DNA from: Bordetella genomosp. 9
GTDB lineage: Bacteria > Pseudomonadota > Gammaproteobacteria > Burkholderiales > Burkholderiaceae_B
NCBI RefSeq assembly: GCF_002261425.1
Contig: NZ_NEVJ01000002.1
Span: 372,001 to 436,000 of the forward strand
Direction: 5' to 3'
DNA length: 64,000 nt
Shown: positions 46,694 through 56,865 of the stretch, piece by piece
How the letters are laid out: each line of letters opens with the position of its first letter
How positions within the stretch are numbered: position 1 is the stretch's first letter
Position numbers and translations under genes: made by a program
The notes under the pieces: generated by a model
Databases searched by the model: none
What the model was told of the DNA's origin: nothing
What the model saw: the letters and a program-made list of their open reading frames with translations, nothing else

Positions 46694-48253
46694 ATGATCC
46701 TGTCCACCGTGTCGAAATTGCCCGTCCGGCGGTTTTTCTCTCTTGAAATGGAAGCCGGCCGCCGGTCCCTGCGCCGCGGCCTCGCCGTGCTGCTGACCGC
46801 CCTTGTCGCCGGGGCCGCCGTGCAGGCGCCTGCCAGCGCGGCGCAGACCGCCACCGGCAATCCGGCGATGATGCTGCCGGATTTCACCTCCATCGTCGAA
46901 AAGGCCGATCCGGCCGTGGTCAACATCCGTACCACCGCCACCGTGCCGGTGCGCAGCGGCCCCCAGGATCCCTACGATCTGTTCCGTTTCTTCTTCGGGC
47001 CGGATTTCCAGCCTCCCGGCATGCCGGACATGCCCGGCCAGCGGCCGCGCGACCGCCAGCAGCAGCCCAAGCAGCCGCAGCAGCAACAGCAGCCGCAGGA
47101 ACGCACGGTGCCGCGCGGCGTGGGGTCGGGCTTCTTCATATCCGCCGACGGCTACGTGCTCACCAATAACCACGTGGTCAGCGACGCCACGGACATCTTC
47201 GTCACCCTGACCGACGGCCGCGAATTCAAGGCCAAGGTGATCGGCACCGACGAACGTACCGACGTCGCCCTGCTGAAAATCGACGCCAAGGACATGCCTT
47301 TCCTGCCGATCGGCGACGACACCAAGATCAAGAAGGGCCAGTGGGTGCTGGCCATTGGCTCGCCCTTCGGCCTGGATTCCACGGTGACGGCGGGCATCGT
47401 CAGCGCCATCAACCGCGATACCGGGGAATACCTGCCCTTCATCCAGACCGACGTGGCGGTGAACCCGGGTAACTCCGGCGGCCCGCTGCTCAACCTGCAG
47501 GGCGAAGTCATCGGCATCAACTCGCAGATCATTTCCCGCAGCGGCGGCTTCATGGGTATTTCCCTGGCTATCCCGATCGACGAGGTCATGCGCGTGGTGG
47601 ACGAACTGCGCGCCACCGGCAAGGTGACCCGCGGCCGCATCGGCGTGCAGATCGGCGAAGTCACCAATGAAGTGGCCACCGCCCTGGGCCTGGCCCGGGC
47701 CGAGGGCGCCCTGGTCAGCAGCGTGGAAGGCGACAGCCCCGCCGATGCCGCCGGCGTGCAGCCGGGCGATGTGATCCTGCGCTTCAACAACAAGCCGATC
47801 GCCCGCTGGTCCGACCTGCCGCGCATGGTCGGCGAAACCAAGCCGGGCACCACGGCGCCCCTGCAGGTCTGGCGCAAGGGCAAGAACCTGACGCTCAACG
47901 TCAAGGTCGCGGAAATCCCGCAGAGCAAAAGCCCCGCCGCGTCCAAGAAGCCCGAGCCGGAAAAGGAACCCGCATCCTCCACCGCCCTGGGATTGACGGT
48001 GGTGCCCGTGCCCACGGCCACCCAGAGCAAGCTGAAGATCAAGGGCGGCGTGATGGTGCGCGGGGTGACCGGCCAGGCCGACCAGGCCGGCATCCAGGAA
48101 GGCGACATCGTGTTGTCGGTGGGCGACACCGACATCACCGCGCCCGACCAGTTCGTGCAGGTCGCGGGCAAGGTTGACAAGGCCAAGCCGGTGCCGGTGC
48201 TGATCCGCCGGGGCGACCAAACGCAGTGGGTGGTCATCCAGCCCGGCAAGTAG
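46694..48253 (+). CDS. degP: Periplasmic serine protease/chaperone DegP (MucD)
   Basis: Protein quality control under envelope stress, 519 residues. A signal region ([22 protein letters not shown]) is followed by a protease domain with His ([11 protein letters not shown]), Asp ([12 protein letters not shown]) and Ser ([12 protein letters not shown]). Two PDZ domains follow (about 305-395 and 420-505). A Gln-rich linker ([15 protein letters not shown]) near residue 117 corresponds to the long regulatory loop of DegP. The gene is 39 bp after rseB, within the sigma-E operon, and is usually a sigma-E target. Confidence 0.96.
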   Translation: MILSTVSKLPVRRFFSLEMEAGRRSLRRGLAVLLTALVAGAAVQAPASAAQTATGNPAMMLPDFTSIVEKADPAVVNIRTTATVPVRSGPQDPYDLFRFFFGPDFQPPGMPDMPGQRPRDRQQQPKQPQQQQQPQERTVPRGVGSGFFISADGYVLTNNHVVSDATDIFVTLTDGREFKAKVIGTDERTDVALLKIDAKDMPFLPIGDDTKIKKGQWVLAIGSPFGLDSTVTAGIVSAINRDTGEYLPFIQTDVAVNPGNSGGPLLNLQGEVIGINSQIISRSGGFMGISLAIPIDEVMRVVDELRATGKVTRGRIGVQIGEVTNEVATALGLARAEGALVSSVEGDSPADAAGVQPGDVILRFNNKPIARWSDLPRMVGETKPGTTAPLQVWRKGKNLTLNVKVAEIPQSKSPAASKKPEPEKEPASSTALGLTVVPVPTATQSKLKIKGGVMVRGVTGQADQAGIQEGDIVLSVGDTDITAPDQFVQVAGKVDKAKPVPVLIRRGDQTQWVVIQPGK

Positions 48254-48288
48254 CCGCAAGACCGGCTAAAATCGCTGGTTGCCACAAA

Positions 48289-48317
48289 GAGGGGGCGCAT
48301 GGCGCCCCCTCCTTATT
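48289..48317 (+). terminator. Terminator after degP
   Basis: GAGGGGGCGC (48289-48298) and GCGCCCCCTC (48302-48311) form a perfect 10-bp stem with a 3-nt loop and are followed by CTTATT. The strong stem compensates for the short T-run. It closes the sigma-E operon, so lepA most likely has its own promoter, or receives read-through. Confidence 0.75.
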
Positions 48318-48348
48318 GGTGCACCATTCCCCCTCTTTACGATCCGTT

Positions 48349-50142
48349 ATGCGCCATATCCGCAACTTTTCCATCATCGCCCACATCGATCACGGCAAGT
48401 CGACCCTGGCCGACCGCCTGATCCAGCGCTGCGGCGGGTTGGCGGATCGCGAGATGTCGGCGCAGGTGCTCGATTCCATGGACATCGAGCGCGAGCGCGG
48501 CATCACCATCAAGGCGCAGACGGCGGCGCTGGAGTACAAGGCCGCCGACGGCCAGGTCTACAACCTGAACCTGATCGATACCCCGGGGCACGTCGACTTT
48601 TCCTATGAAGTCAGCCGTTCGCTGTCGGCCTGCGAAGGCGCGCTGCTGGTGGTCGACGCCTCGCAGGGGGTGGAAGCGCAGACCGTGGCCAACTGCTACA
48701 CGGCCATCGAGCTGGGCGTGGAGGTGCTGCCGGTCCTGAACAAGATGGATCTGCCCCAGGCCGATCCCGAAGGCGCGCGCCAGGAAATCGAGGACGTGAT
48801 CGGCATCGACGCGTCGCGCGCGATCGCCGCCAGCGCCAAGACCGGCATGGGCATCGACGACATCCTGGAAACCATCGTGCGCGACGTGCCGCCGCCCAAG
48901 GGCAGCGCGGACGATGCCCTGCAGGCCTTGATCATCGACTCCTGGTTCGACAACTACGTCGGCGTGGTCATGCTGGTGCGCATCGTCAACGGCGTGCTGC
49001 GGCCCAAGGACAAGATCCTGCTGATGGCGTCGGGCGCCACCCATCTGTGCGAACAGGTCGGCGTGTTCACGCCCAAGTCCGTCCAGCGCCAGGCCCTGAG
49101 CGCCGGCGAGGTCGGTTTCGTCATCGCCGGCATCAAGGAACTGGCCCACGCCAAGGTGGGCGACACCATCACCCTGGTCGGCCGGCCCGCCACCCAGGCG
49201 TTGCCGGGCTTCAAGGAAGTCAAGCCGCAGGTGTTCGCCGGCCTGTATCCGGTGGAAAGCAGCGAATACGACCAGCTGCGCGACTCGCTGGAAAAACTGA
49301 AGCTGAACGACGCCGCGCTGATGTTCGAGCCCGAAGTCTCGCAGGCGCTGGGGTTCGGCTTCCGCTGCGGCTTTCTCGGCCTGCTGCACATGGAAATCGT
49401 GCAAGAGCGGCTGGAACGCGAGTTCGACATGGACATCATCACCACCGCGCCGTCGGTGGTGTACGAAGTCGAGCAGCGCGATGGCGAAGTGATCACCATC
49501 GAAAGTCCGTCGCGCATGCCGGAAGTGGGCAAGATCGCGGAAATCCGCGAGCCCATCGTGAAGGTCACCCTGTTCATGCCGCAGGAGTACGTCGGCCCGG
49601 TAATGACCCTGTGCAACAACAAGCGTGGCGCGCAGGTCAACATGAGCTACCACGGCCGGCAGGTGCATCTGGTGTACGAGATCCCGCTGGCGGAAATCGT
49701 GCTGGACTTCTTCGACAAGCTCAAGTCGGTCTCGCGCGGCTACGCGTCGATGGACTACGAATTCCTGGAATACCGTTCGGCCGACGTGGTGCGCGTGGAT
49801 CTGCTGATCAACGGCGACAAGGTCGACGCGCTTTCCATGATCGTCCACCGCAGCAACGCGCGCTACCGCGCGCGCGACGTGGTGGCGCGCATGCGCGGCC
49901 TGATTCCGCGCCAGATGTTCGACGTGGCCATCCAGGCCGCCATCGGCGCGGAAGTCATCGCGCGCGAGAACGTCAAGGCCCTGCGCAAGAACGTATTGGC
50001 CAAGTGCTACGGCGGCGACATCACCCGCAAGAAAAAGCTGCTGGAAAAGCAGAAGGCCGGGAAAAAGCGCATGAAGCAGGTGGGCAGCGTGGAAATCCCG
50101 CAGGAGGCCTTCCTGGCCATCCTGCAGGTGGAAGACAAGTAA
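48349..50142 (+). CDS. lepA: Elongation factor 4 (LepA)
   Basis: A back-translocating translation GTPase, 597 residues. G motifs are AHIDHGKST (G1), [10 protein letters not shown] (G2), DTPGHVDF (G3) and NKMDLPQAD (G4). The LepA-specific C-terminal domain ends in [22 protein letters not shown] and the SYHGRQV to [11 protein letters not shown] tail ([22 protein letters not shown], shown here as [12 protein letters not shown]). The start is [16 protein letters not shown] at 48349; longer in-frame sequence runs back into degP and is not used. lepB follows after 27 bp. Confidence 0.97.
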   Translation: MRHIRNFSIIAHIDHGKSTLADRLIQRCGGLADREMSAQVLDSMDIERERGITIKAQTAALEYKAADGQVYNLNLIDTPGHVDFSYEVSRSLSACEGALLVVDASQGVEAQTVANCYTAIELGVEVLPVLNKMDLPQADPEGARQEIEDVIGIDASRAIAASAKTGMGIDDILETIVRDVPPPKGSADDALQALIIDSWFDNYVGVVMLVRIVNGVLRPKDKILLMASGATHLCEQVGVFTPKSVQRQALSAGEVGFVIAGIKELAHAKVGDTITLVGRPATQALPGFKEVKPQVFAGLYPVESSEYDQLRDSLEKLKLNDAALMFEPEVSQALGFGFRCGFLGLLHMEIVQERLEREFDMDIITTAPSVVYEVEQRDGEVITIESPSRMPEVGKIAEIREPIVKVTLFMPQEYVGPVMTLCNNKRGAQVNMSYHGRQVHLVYEIPLAEIVLDFFDKLKSVSRGYASMDYEFLEYRSADVVRVDLLINGDKVDALSMIVHRSNARYRARDVVARMRGLIPRQMFDVAIQAAIGAEVIARENVKALRKNVLAKCYGGDITRKKKLLEKQKAGKKRMKQVGSVEIPQEAFLAILQVEDK

Positions 50143-50169
50143 TAAATAAAGAGCGAGAAGGCATCACAT

Positions 50170-51054
50170 ATGAGCTGGAACTTTGCGCTGATCCTGTTTG
50201 TCCTGCTGGTCGTCACCGGCATCATCTGGCTGTTGGACATCACCGTCTTGCGCAAGGCGCGGCGCCGCAAGGGAGAAGAAGCCGCGGCGCGCTTCGACCC
50301 CGCGGTGATCGGCGACCCCCAGGAAACCGAAAGGCTGCGCCGCGAAGCGGTGGAATCCGCCACGCGGGTGCCATGGTGGGTGGAGTACGCGGTCAGCTTC
50401 TTTCCGGTGATCCTGTTCGTGTTCATGCTGCGGTCCTTCGTGGTCGAGCCGTTCCGCATCCCTTCCGGTTCGATGCTGCCCACGCTGGAATCCGGCGACC
50501 TGATCCTGGTGAACAAATTCAGCCGCGGCATCCGCCTGCCCATCATCGACAAGAAGGTGATGAACACCGGCGACCTGCAGCGCGGCGATGTGATCGTGTT
50601 CCGCTACCCCGTCGACCCGGACGTGGACTACATCAAGCGCGTGGTGGGTCTGCCCGGTGACGAAATTGCCTACCTGGACAAGAAACTATATGTAAACGGC
50701 CAGGAAGTGAAACATACGCGCGACGGCAACTATTTCGAGCCGGACCGGGTGGCCTATATCAACCGGTACAAGGAGACGTTGGGCGACGTTACCCACGATA
50801 TCCTGCTGGATGAGGATAAATTCCAGGAATATGGGCCCATATGGCAGTTCCCGCACCTGGACAACTGCCAGTACAGCCGCAACGGCGTGCGCTGCAAGGT
50901 GCCGGCGGGCGAATACTTCGCCATGGGCGACAACCGCGACAATAGCGCGGACAGCCGCTACTGGGGATTCGTTCCGGACGGTAATATCGTGGGCAAGGCC
51001 TTCTTCATCTGGATGAATTTTTCCGATCTGAGCCGGATCGGACGATTCCATTGA
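50170..51054 (+). CDS. lepB: Signal peptidase I
   Basis: Removes signal peptides at the inner membrane. 294 residues with two N-terminal helices (about 4-24 and 75-90). Catalytic Ser101 ([11 protein letters not shown]) and Lys156 ([14 protein letters not shown]) form the Ser-Lys dyad. [17 protein letters not shown] and VGKAFFIWM are conserved late motifs. rnc starts 2 bp after its stop. Confidence 0.97.
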   Translation: MSWNFALILFVLLVVTGIIWLLDITVLRKARRRKGEEAAARFDPAVIGDPQETERLRREAVESATRVPWWVEYAVSFFPVILFVFMLRSFVVEPFRIPSGSMLPTLESGDLILVNKFSRGIRLPIIDKKVMNTGDLQRGDVIVFRYPVDPDVDYIKRVVGLPGDEIAYLDKKLYVNGQEVKHTRDGNYFEPDRVAYINRYKETLGDVTHDILLDEDKFQEYGPIWQFPHLDNCQYSRNGVRCKVPAGEYFAMGDNRDNSADSRYWGFVPDGNIVGKAFFIWMNFSDLSRIGRFH

Positions 51055-51055
51055 C

Positions 51056-51814
51056 ATGTCGCTCGACGCGCTTCAAACCCGTCTGGACCACCGTTTCCGC
51101 GATGCGGCCCTGTTGGAGCAGGCGCTGACCCATCGCAGCCACGGTGCGCGCCACAATGAACGGCTGGAATTCCTGGGCGACGCCGTCCTGAATTTCGTCG
51201 TGGCGTCCATGCTGTTCGAGCGTTTCAGCAAGATCGACGAAGGCGATCTGTCCCGCCTGCGCGCCAATCTGGTCAAGCAGGCCTCGCTGGCCGACATCGC
51301 GCAAAAGCTCGACCTCTCCCAGGACCTGCGCCTGGGCGAAGGCGAACTGAAAAGCGGGGGCTTTCGCCGTCCTTCCATCCTGGCCGATACGCTGGAAGCC
51401 ATTTTCGGCGCCGTCTTCCTGGACGGCGGCTTCGATGCCGCGCGCCGCGTGATCGCCAAGCAGTACCAGCCCGTCCTGGCGACGGTGGACCCCAAGACGC
51501 TGGGCAAGGATGCCAAGACGCTGCTGCAGGAATTCCTGCAGGGCCGCAAGATGGCCTTGCCCGTCTATACGGTCATCGCCACGCACGGCGCCGCGCACAG
51601 CCAGCAGTTCGAAGTCGAATGCGCCATCGCGCCGCTGGACATCAAGGTGACCGCCCCCGGCGCCAGCCGCCGCGCCGCCGAGCAGTCCGCCGCCAAGCTG
51701 GCGCTGGACGCCGCGCTGGCCGCCAGTCCACCCAAGGCCGGCCGTCGCGCGCCGCGCGCGCGCAAGACCGCGCAGCTGTCGCTGCCGGTGGCCGTAGCCC
51801 AAGAAACCAAATGA
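51056..51814 (+). CDS. rnc: Ribonuclease III
   Basis: Double-stranded RNA endonuclease for rRNA and mRNA processing, 252 residues. The catalytic domain has [13 protein letters not shown] with the metal-binding Glu and Asp, and [17 protein letters not shown] dsRNA-binding domain ([14 protein letters not shown] to [15 protein letters not shown], about 152-222) and a basic tail ([11 protein letters not shown]) follow. The stop overlaps era by 4 bp. Confidence 0.97.
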   Translation: MSLDALQTRLDHRFRDAALLEQALTHRSHGARHNERLEFLGDAVLNFVVASMLFERFSKIDEGDLSRLRANLVKQASLADIAQKLDLSQDLRLGEGELKSGGFRRPSILADTLEAIFGAVFLDGGFDAARRVIAKQYQPVLATVDPKTLGKDAKTLLQEFLQGRKMALPVYTVIATHGAAHSQQFEVECAIAPLDIKVTAPGASRRAAEQSAAKLALDAALAASPPKAGRRAPRARKTAQLSLPVAVAQETK

Positions 51815-52707
51815 CCGACCAGCAACAACCTACCCGATGCGGCTTCGTCGCCATCGTCGGACGCCCCAACGTCGGCAAGTCGACGTTGAACAACGCGCTG
51901 ATCGGCGGCAAGGTATCGATCGTGTCGCGCAAGGCGCAGACGACGCGCCATCGCATCCACGGCGTCCTGACCCGCGGCGCCGACCAATTCGTGTTCGTCG
52001 ATACGCCGGGCTTCCAGACCCGCCATGGCGGCACCATGAACCGCATGATGAATCGCGTCGTGACCCAGGCGCTGGCCGACGTCGACGTGGTCGTGCACGT
52101 GGTCGAGGCCGGCAAGTGGTCGGAAGGCGACGCCAAGCTGCTGCCGCTGCTGCCGGCCGGCGACCGCGCCATCCTGGCGGTGAACAAGGTCGATGCCATG
52201 AAGGACAGGAACAGCCTGTACCCTTACGTGGCCAAGGTCAGCGCGCTGCACGACTACGGCGCCGTCATACCGATCAGCGCCGAGCGCAACCGGCAACTGG
52301 ACGACCTGCTGGACGAAATCGCCAAGCGCCTGCCGGAAGGCGAACACATGTTCGAAGCCGACACGCTGACCGACCGGCCCATGCGGTTCATCGCCGCCGA
52401 ACTGGTGCGCGAAAAGATCTTCCGCCTGGTGGGCGATGAACTGCCCTATGGCTGCACGGTCGTCATCGAGCAGTGGGAAGAGAACGACAAGGGCGCGCGC
52501 GTGGCCGCCTGTATCGTCGTCGAGCGCGACAGCCACAAGCCCATCCTGCTGGGCGCCGGCGGCCAGCACATGAAGCGCATCGCCACCGAGGCACGCCTGG
52601 AAATCGCGAAGATGCTGGACAAGCCGGTGCACCTGGAAATCTACATCAAGGTGCGCAAGGGCTGGTCCGACCGCGAAGAGGCGCTGCGCGACCTGGGATA
52701 TGAGTAA
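51811..52707 (+). CDS. era: GTPase Era
   Basis: 16S rRNA-binding GTPase for 30S assembly, 298 residues. G1 is [10 protein letters not shown]3 DTPGFQT, G4 NKVDAM and G5 ISAERN. The KH domain lies in the last 80 residues, with [23 protein letters not shown] and [13 protein letters not shown]. The ATG overlaps the rnc stop by 4 bp, and era overlaps recO by 8 bp. Confidence 0.97.
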   Translation: MTDQQQPTRCGFVAIVGRPNVGKSTLNNALIGGKVSIVSRKAQTTRHRIHGVLTRGADQFVFVDTPGFQTRHGGTMNRMMNRVVTQALADVDVVVHVVEAGKWSEGDAKLLPLLPAGDRAILAVNKVDAMKDRNSLYPYVAKVSALHDYGAVIPISAERNRQLDDLLDEIAKRLPEGEHMFEADTLTDRPMRFIAAELVREKIFRLVGDELPYGCTVVIEQWEENDKGARVAACIVVERDSHKPILLGAGGQHMKRIATEARLEIAKMLDKPVHLEIYIKVRKGWSDREEALRDLGYE

Positions 52708-53314
52708 ACGCGGCACCCGCGTCCAGGACACGACCGGCTACATGCTGCACGCCACGCCGTGGCGCGAAACCTCGTTGATCGTGCAGACCTTCTCGCGCGA
52801 TCACGGCTGCGTGGCGCTGGTGGCCAAGGGCGCCAAGCGGCCGTATTCGGCGTTGCGTCCGGTGCTGTCGGCCTTCCAGCCCCTGATGCTGTCCTGGTCC
52901 GGCGCCGGCGAGGTGAAAACGCTTACCCGCGCCGAAGTCGCCGGCATCCGGCCGCTGGGCGGCGCTCCGCTGATGTCGGCCTGGTACATGAACGAATTGC
53001 TGCTGCGGCTGCTGCCGCGTGAAGACGCGCATCCGGTGCTGTTCGACGCCTACGATACCGCCTTGACCCAGCTGGCCGGCGGCACGCCGGCAGCCGGCGC
53101 GCTGCGACGCTTCGAATGGACGCTGTTGAACGAAACCGGCTATGGGCTGGATGCCGCCACGCCGGACTTCGACGACGCAGCGGGGGAACCCCGGCTGCGC
53201 CAGGCCCTGCGCGACCGCCTGGGCGAAATCCTGGCGGGCCGCCCGCTGGCGACGCGCCGCGTGCTGCTGGATTTTCAGACGCGGCGCCTGTCGGCCCGCC
53301 TGCCCAGCAAATAA
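52700..53314 (+). CDS. recO: DNA repair protein RecO, compact form
   Basis: Loads RecA with RecR in the RecF pathway. The N-terminal OB fold (GYMLHATPWRETSLIVQTF, VALVAKGAKRPYSALRP) and the helical region (MSAWYMNELLLRLLPRED, RFEWTLLNETGYGLD) are clear. It has 204 residues, while most RecO proteins have about 240. The part that normally carries the Cys4 zinc site is missing and the only Cys (in DHGCVAL) is elsewhere, so the C-terminal domain is reduced. It overlaps era by 8 bp and the convergent transporter gene by 40 bp. Confidence 0.9.
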   Translation: MSKRGTRVQDTTGYMLHATPWRETSLIVQTFSRDHGCVALVAKGAKRPYSALRPVLSAFQPLMLSWSGAGEVKTLTRAEVAGIRPLGGAPLMSAWYMNELLLRLLPREDAHPVLFDAYDTALTQLAGGTPAAGALRRFEWTLLNETGYGLDAATPDFDDAAGEPRLRQALRDRLGEILAGRPLATRRVLLDFQTRRLSARLPSK

Positions 53315-54564
53315 CCGCAAGCGGCCCAGATCGCGGCGCAGGCCGCTCCGACCAGCGCCACCAGCGCCGCGCCCTGGCCTAGCGCATCCACGCCCGTCTT
53401 CACCCATGCGCTGGCCGCATCGCCGGCACGATAGACCACGGTATCGATGAAATTCTTGGCCTTGTACTTGGCTTCGGCATCCACCGTGGTGAACACCATT
53501 TCGCGGCCCGGCCGCACCAGGGCATATTCGCCCACGCGGCGCAGCACCATCACCACCGCCAGCACGACAAAGACCGGCGCGACGGCCAGCACCAGGAAGC
53601 CGGCGCAGATGATCAACGGCACGGCGGTCAGCAGGAAGGTGACGCCCAGGCGCTGCGCCAGGCGGCCGGTCAGGAACAGCTGGGTCACCATGGACAGGGC
53701 CTGCACCGCGAAATCCAGCGCGCTGAACACGCGTATGCGTTCGGCGGACGAGGTAAAGGCATCGGCCACCAGGCGCGCCTGTTCCATGTACAGGAAGGTG
53801 CTCGCCGTGGCCAGCAGGACGACGAATGCCGCCAGCCCGAGCAGCAGCGGCGAACCGAAGGTGCGCGTCGCGCCGGCGAGGATGCCGCCGCCGATGGGAC
53901 GGTCGGGCGATTCAGGTCCGGGTTCGCCAGGCTCGGCCCCGGCCCCCGCGCCTGCCGTCGTCCGCCAGCGCATCAGCCAGGATTTCATGGGCAGCGTCAG
54001 CCCCAGGAACAGCGCGGATAGCAGGATCAGGCCCGGGGCGCCCAGCGTTCCGGCCAGCGCCGCGCCCAGCACCGGTCCCGTCAGCCCGCCCGTGCTGGCG
54101 CCCGCCGCGATAAAGGCGAAAAGGCGCTTGGCCTGGGCGGTCCGGAAGACGTCCGCCATCAGGCTCCATGCCACCGACACGACAAACAGATTGAACACCG
54201 ACAGCCAGACGTAGAACCCGCGCGCCGCCCAGAGATCATCCGGCCGCGCGTACAACCAGGCCGCGAAGGCCACCAGCGTGGCGGCGAAAAAGCCGTAGGT
54301 CCAGGTCACGAAGCTGGCGCGCGGCACGCGCCGCGCCAGCCAGCCAAAGCAGGGGACCGCGGCCAGCATGACCACGAAGGTCGCGGTGAACAGCCATTGC
54401 AGCTTGTCCACGCCGGCGGCGATCCCCAGCGTCTCGCGTATCGGCCGCAGCATGAAGTAGCCGGTGAACAGGCAAAAGAAAAAAGCGAAGCCGCAGACCG
54501 CCGCGACGCCTTCGCCGGCTTGGATGTTCAGCGCGCGCCGCAGGCGCTGCTGGATGGCCGCCAC
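53275..54564 (-). CDS. MFS transporter resembling NTP/NDP exchangers
   Basis: A 429-residue membrane protein with about 12 helices. The N-terminal GYFMLRPIRETLGIAAG and AWSLMADVFRTAQAKRLFAFIAAGASTGGLTGP (seen as DVFRTAQAKRLFAFIAAG), and later RRVGEYALVRPGREMVFTTVDAEAKYKAKNFIDTVVYRAGD (seen as VRPGREMVFT), match the MFS subgroup related to ATP/ADP translocases. Transport substrate is unknown. The start is GTG; it lies 6 bp after the aldo/keto reductase stop, so the two are cotranscribed. Its 3' end overlaps recO by 40 bp. Confidence 0.87.
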   Translation of the reverse strand: MAAIQQRLRRALNIQAGEGVAAVCGFAFFFCLFTGYFMLRPIRETLGIAAGVDKLQWLFTATFVVMLAAVPCFGWLARRVPRASFVTWTYGFFAATLVAFAAWLYARPDDLWAARGFYVWLSVFNLFVVSVAWSLMADVFRTAQAKRLFAFIAAGASTGGLTGPVLGAALAGTLGAPGLILLSALFLGLTLPMKSWLMRWRTTAGAGAGAEPGEPGPESPDRPIGGGILAGATRTFGSPLLLGLAAFVVLLATASTFLYMEQARLVADAFTSSAERIRVFSALDFAVQALSMVTQLFLTGRLAQRLGVTFLLTAVPLIICAGFLVLAVAPVFVVLAVVMVLRRVGEYALVRPGREMVFTTVDAEAKYKAKNFIDTVVYRAGDAASAWVKTGVDALGQGAALVALVGAACAAIWAACGYLLGRRADRRRV

Positions 54565-54570
54565 GGCGCG

Positions 54571-55512
54571 TCAGGCGAACAGGCCGGCGATGCGTTCGCG
54601 CATGGCGGCGTCGGGCAGCCGCCCGTAGCCGGCGCGCAGATTGTCCTGCATGTTGGCGGGCTTGGACGTGGCCGGTATGACCGCCGTCACCGCCGGGTGG
54701 CCGACGATGAACTTCAGGAAAACCTGCGCCCAGGAGGTGCAGTCGATATCCGCTGCCCAGGAGGGCAGGGGCTTGCCCTTGACCTGCCGGAACAGGGCGC
54801 CGTCCTGGAACGGGCGGTTGATCAGCACGGCCACCCCGTTCGCCTGGCAGGCGGGTAGCAAGCGCTTTTCGGCGCCACGGGCCGTCACGGACAGGTTGAT
54901 CTGCACGAAATCCGGTTTCTCGCGCTCCACCAGCGCGGTCAGGTCGTCCTGGGCGGATTCCGTGTAGTGCGTGATGCCGATGTAGCGTGTCACGCCTTGC
55001 TGCTTCAGTTCGCGCAGCAGGGCCAGCTGGGTGGCGGTGTCGATCAGGTTGTGGACCTGGATCAGGTCGAGCTTGCGCGTGCGCAGCGCGCTTTCCGAAT
55101 TGCGCACCTGGCGCAGTCCGCCGTCGCGCCCGGTCGTGCCGATCTTGGTCGCCAGGAAGACCCGGTCGCGCCCCTGCACGCGGGCCAGCAGTTCGCCGGT
55201 GACGGCTTCGGCGTTGCCGTAGCTGGGCGCGGTATCGATGATGGCGCCTTGGCCCGCCGCGGCGAGCAACTGCTGGGTGACGTCCTGCAGCGGCGCCAGT
55301 TCGGCCGTATTCCCTGGCGATACGTCAAACGTGTCGGCGGTGCCCAGCCCGATGACGGGCAGTTGTTCGCCCGTCGAGGGGATGGCCCGGCGGTGCATGG
55401 CCGCCGCGCCTCCCGCCGCCCCTTGGGCGTGGGCCGGCACGGCATGCAGCATCCATCCGGGGGCCAGCGCGGCGATGGGTGCGTTCAGCAGGAAACGTCG
55501 GCGGGTCGGCAT
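54571..55512 (-). CDS. Aldo/keto reductase with predicted Tat signal
   Basis: A 313-residue aldo/keto reductase. The N-terminus PTRRRFLLNAPIAALAPGWMLHAVPAHAQ has a twin-arginine motif (here TRRRFLL) and an AxA cleavage site, predicting export. The barrel has IDTAPSYGNAEAVTGELL with the catalytic Asp/Tyr region, FLATKIG (Lys) and LIQVHNL (His). YGITHYTESAQDDL-type sequence is seen as YIGITHYTES. Periplasmic AKRs are uncommon because NADPH is cytosolic; some fold with cofactor before Tat export. The substrate is unknown. Confidence 0.9.
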   Translation of the reverse strand: MPTRRRFLLNAPIAALAPGWMLHAVPAHAQGAAGGAAAMHRRAIPSTGEQLPVIGLGTADTFDVSPGNTAELAPLQDVTQQLLAAAGQGAIIDTAPSYGNAEAVTGELLARVQGRDRVFLATKIGTTGRDGGLRQVRNSESALRTRKLDLIQVHNLIDTATQLALLRELKQQGVTRYIGITHYTESAQDDLTALVEREKPDFVQINLSVTARGAEKRLLPACQANGVAVLINRPFQDGALFRQVKGKPLPSWAADIDCTSWAQVFLKFIVGHPAVTAVIPATSKPANMQDNLRAGYGRLPDAAMRERIAGLFA

Positions 55513-55621
55513 GCGCGTGTACTCCGAAAAGAAAAGGGGCTCATTGCGAGCCCTGAATCTGTCGGCGGCGGGGCCGATGGCCCCGCCGCGGTACGGAATC
55601 GGAAGTGCCGCCGGTCGGCGA

Positions 55622-56335
55622 TCAGTTCCGGTTGCCGCCGCTGAATGCGCTGAGCAGCATCAGCAGGTTGGAGAAGACGTTGTACACGTCCAGGTAGATG
55701 GCCAGCGTGGCGGAAACGTAGTTGGTTTCGCCGCCGTTCACGACGCGCTGCAGGTCCACCAGCATGAAGGCCGAGAAAATCACGATCGCCAGGACCGAGA
55801 TGGTCAGCATCAGCGCGGGCAATTGCAGGAAGATATTCGCCAGCGCCGCCACCAGGATGATGATGGCGCCCGTGAACAGCCACTTCTGCATATTGGACAG
55901 GTCGCGCTTGATGGTCGTCGCCATGGTGGCCATGGCGCCGAACACGACCGCCGTGCCGCCGAAGGCCATCATGATCAGCTGCGAGCCATTGCCTAGCCCT
56001 AGCACGAAGCCCAGCAGGCGCGACAGCATGATGCCCATGAAGAAGGTGAAGGCCAGCAGCAGGACGACGCCCAGGCTGGATTCCTTGTTCTTCTCGATGG
56101 CGAACATCAGCCCGAAGGCGCCCACCAGGAAAATGATGGCCGACAGCCCGGGGCTGGCGCCCATGACCTGATTCAGTCCGGTGTACAGGCCCACCGCCGC
56201 GCCCAGCACCGTCGGGATCAGGGAAAGGGCGAGCAGCCAGTAGGTATTGCGCAGGACGCGATTGCGAACCACCTCGCCCGGTACGCTGGCGTAGGCGCCG
56301 GCGCGATTGAAGGGGGAAGGACGATAATCGTTCAT
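55622..56335 (-). CDS. Bax inhibitor-1/YccA family membrane protein
   Basis: A 237-residue inner-membrane protein with about seven helices, of the BI-1/YccA family. YccA proteins in E. coli modulate the FtsH protease. The sequence LRNTYWLLALSLIPTVLGAAVGLY, then LLLAFTFFMGIMLSRLL and DVYNVFSNLLMLLSAFSGG at the end, fit the family. AGGAGC precedes the ATG. A promoter is seen upstream (56413-56440). Confidence 0.93.
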   Translation of the reverse strand: MNDYRPSPFNRAGAYASVPGEVVRNRVLRNTYWLLALSLIPTVLGAAVGLYTGLNQVMGASPGLSAIIFLVGAFGLMFAIEKNKESSLGVVLLLAFTFFMGIMLSRLLGFVLGLGNGSQLIMMAFGGTAVVFGAMATMATTIKRDLSNMQKWLFTGAIIILVAALANIFLQLPALMLTISVLAIVIFSAFMLVDLQRVVNGGETNYVSATLAIYLDVYNVFSNLLMLLSAFSGGNRN

Positions 56336-56412
56336 GTGACGAGCTCCTGATAGGGGGCCATTCCGCGATGGCTATGGTGCTTTGACGTCAACGCGGCCTG
56401 ACAGTTCCCTGA

Positions 56413-56440
56413 ATTATAACGGCGAGTGAACACAGATTAA
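56413..56440 (-). promoter_or_regulatory. Promoter for the YccA-like gene
   Basis: On the minus strand, TATAAT (56418-56413) lies 16 bp after TTAATC (56440-56435), about 80 bp before the start codon. The -10 is consensus; the -35 is weak. Confidence 0.55.
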
Positions 56441-56548
56441 CGCAGACGGCCTTCCTGCGGTAGATGGCGATCGTCGCCGCCTGCTGCTTCGACCGGCGGA
56501 CGCACGCGGCGTTCCACCAGCAGGCCGGCCCCGCGGCCGGGCGGCGTC

Positions 56549-56815
56549 TCAGCCCGGACGCAGGCGGCGGACGACGCGGTCGACCAGGTCCGGCAATTCG
56601 GCTTCCAGCGACTGCCGGACGTGGGCCATGGCCTGGTCCAGGGCCCGCTGGACGGTGTGTTCCAGCTCGGCCTGCAGGGCGGCGCGCAGGACGGGGTCCG
56701 GCGGCAGGGCAGCCGCGGCCCGGGCGACGACCTCGGTCAGCACCGGCGGTTCGTTATAGGTATCGATCTTTTGCGTCAGCGTGGGGATGGCGGGATCGGT
56801 ATCGCGGTATTCCAT
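56549..56815 (-). CDS. Small acidic protein, DUF2486-like
   Basis: An 88-residue protein starting MEYRDTDPAIPTLTQKID after AGGAGGAACC, a near-perfect ribosome site. It is mostly helical, with LRAALQAELEHTVQRALDQAMAHVRQSLEAELPDLVDRVVRRL (seen as ELPDLVDRVVRRL), a probable amphipathic coiled coil. It is downstream of holC by 50 bp. I connect it tentatively with the DUF2486 family of Burkholderiales; function unknown. Confidence 0.7.
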   Translation of the reverse strand: MEYRDTDPAIPTLTQKIDTYNEPPVLTEVVARAAAALPPDPVLRAALQAELEHTVQRALDQAMAHVRQSLEAELPDLVDRVVRRLRPG

Positions 56816-56865
56816 GGTTCCTCCTGGTAGCCGTGCGCCGCCGGCCGGATCGCTGGGTCCGCGGA

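Noticed and set aside
46960..47120. Gln-rich stretch in DegP considered as an insertion
   Set aside because: Long flexible loops at this position are normal for DegP-family proteases, and the frame is continuous.
45563..48259. A 900-codon minus-strand frame
   Set aside because: It is antisense to rseB and degP, both of which are complete with clear catalytic motifs.
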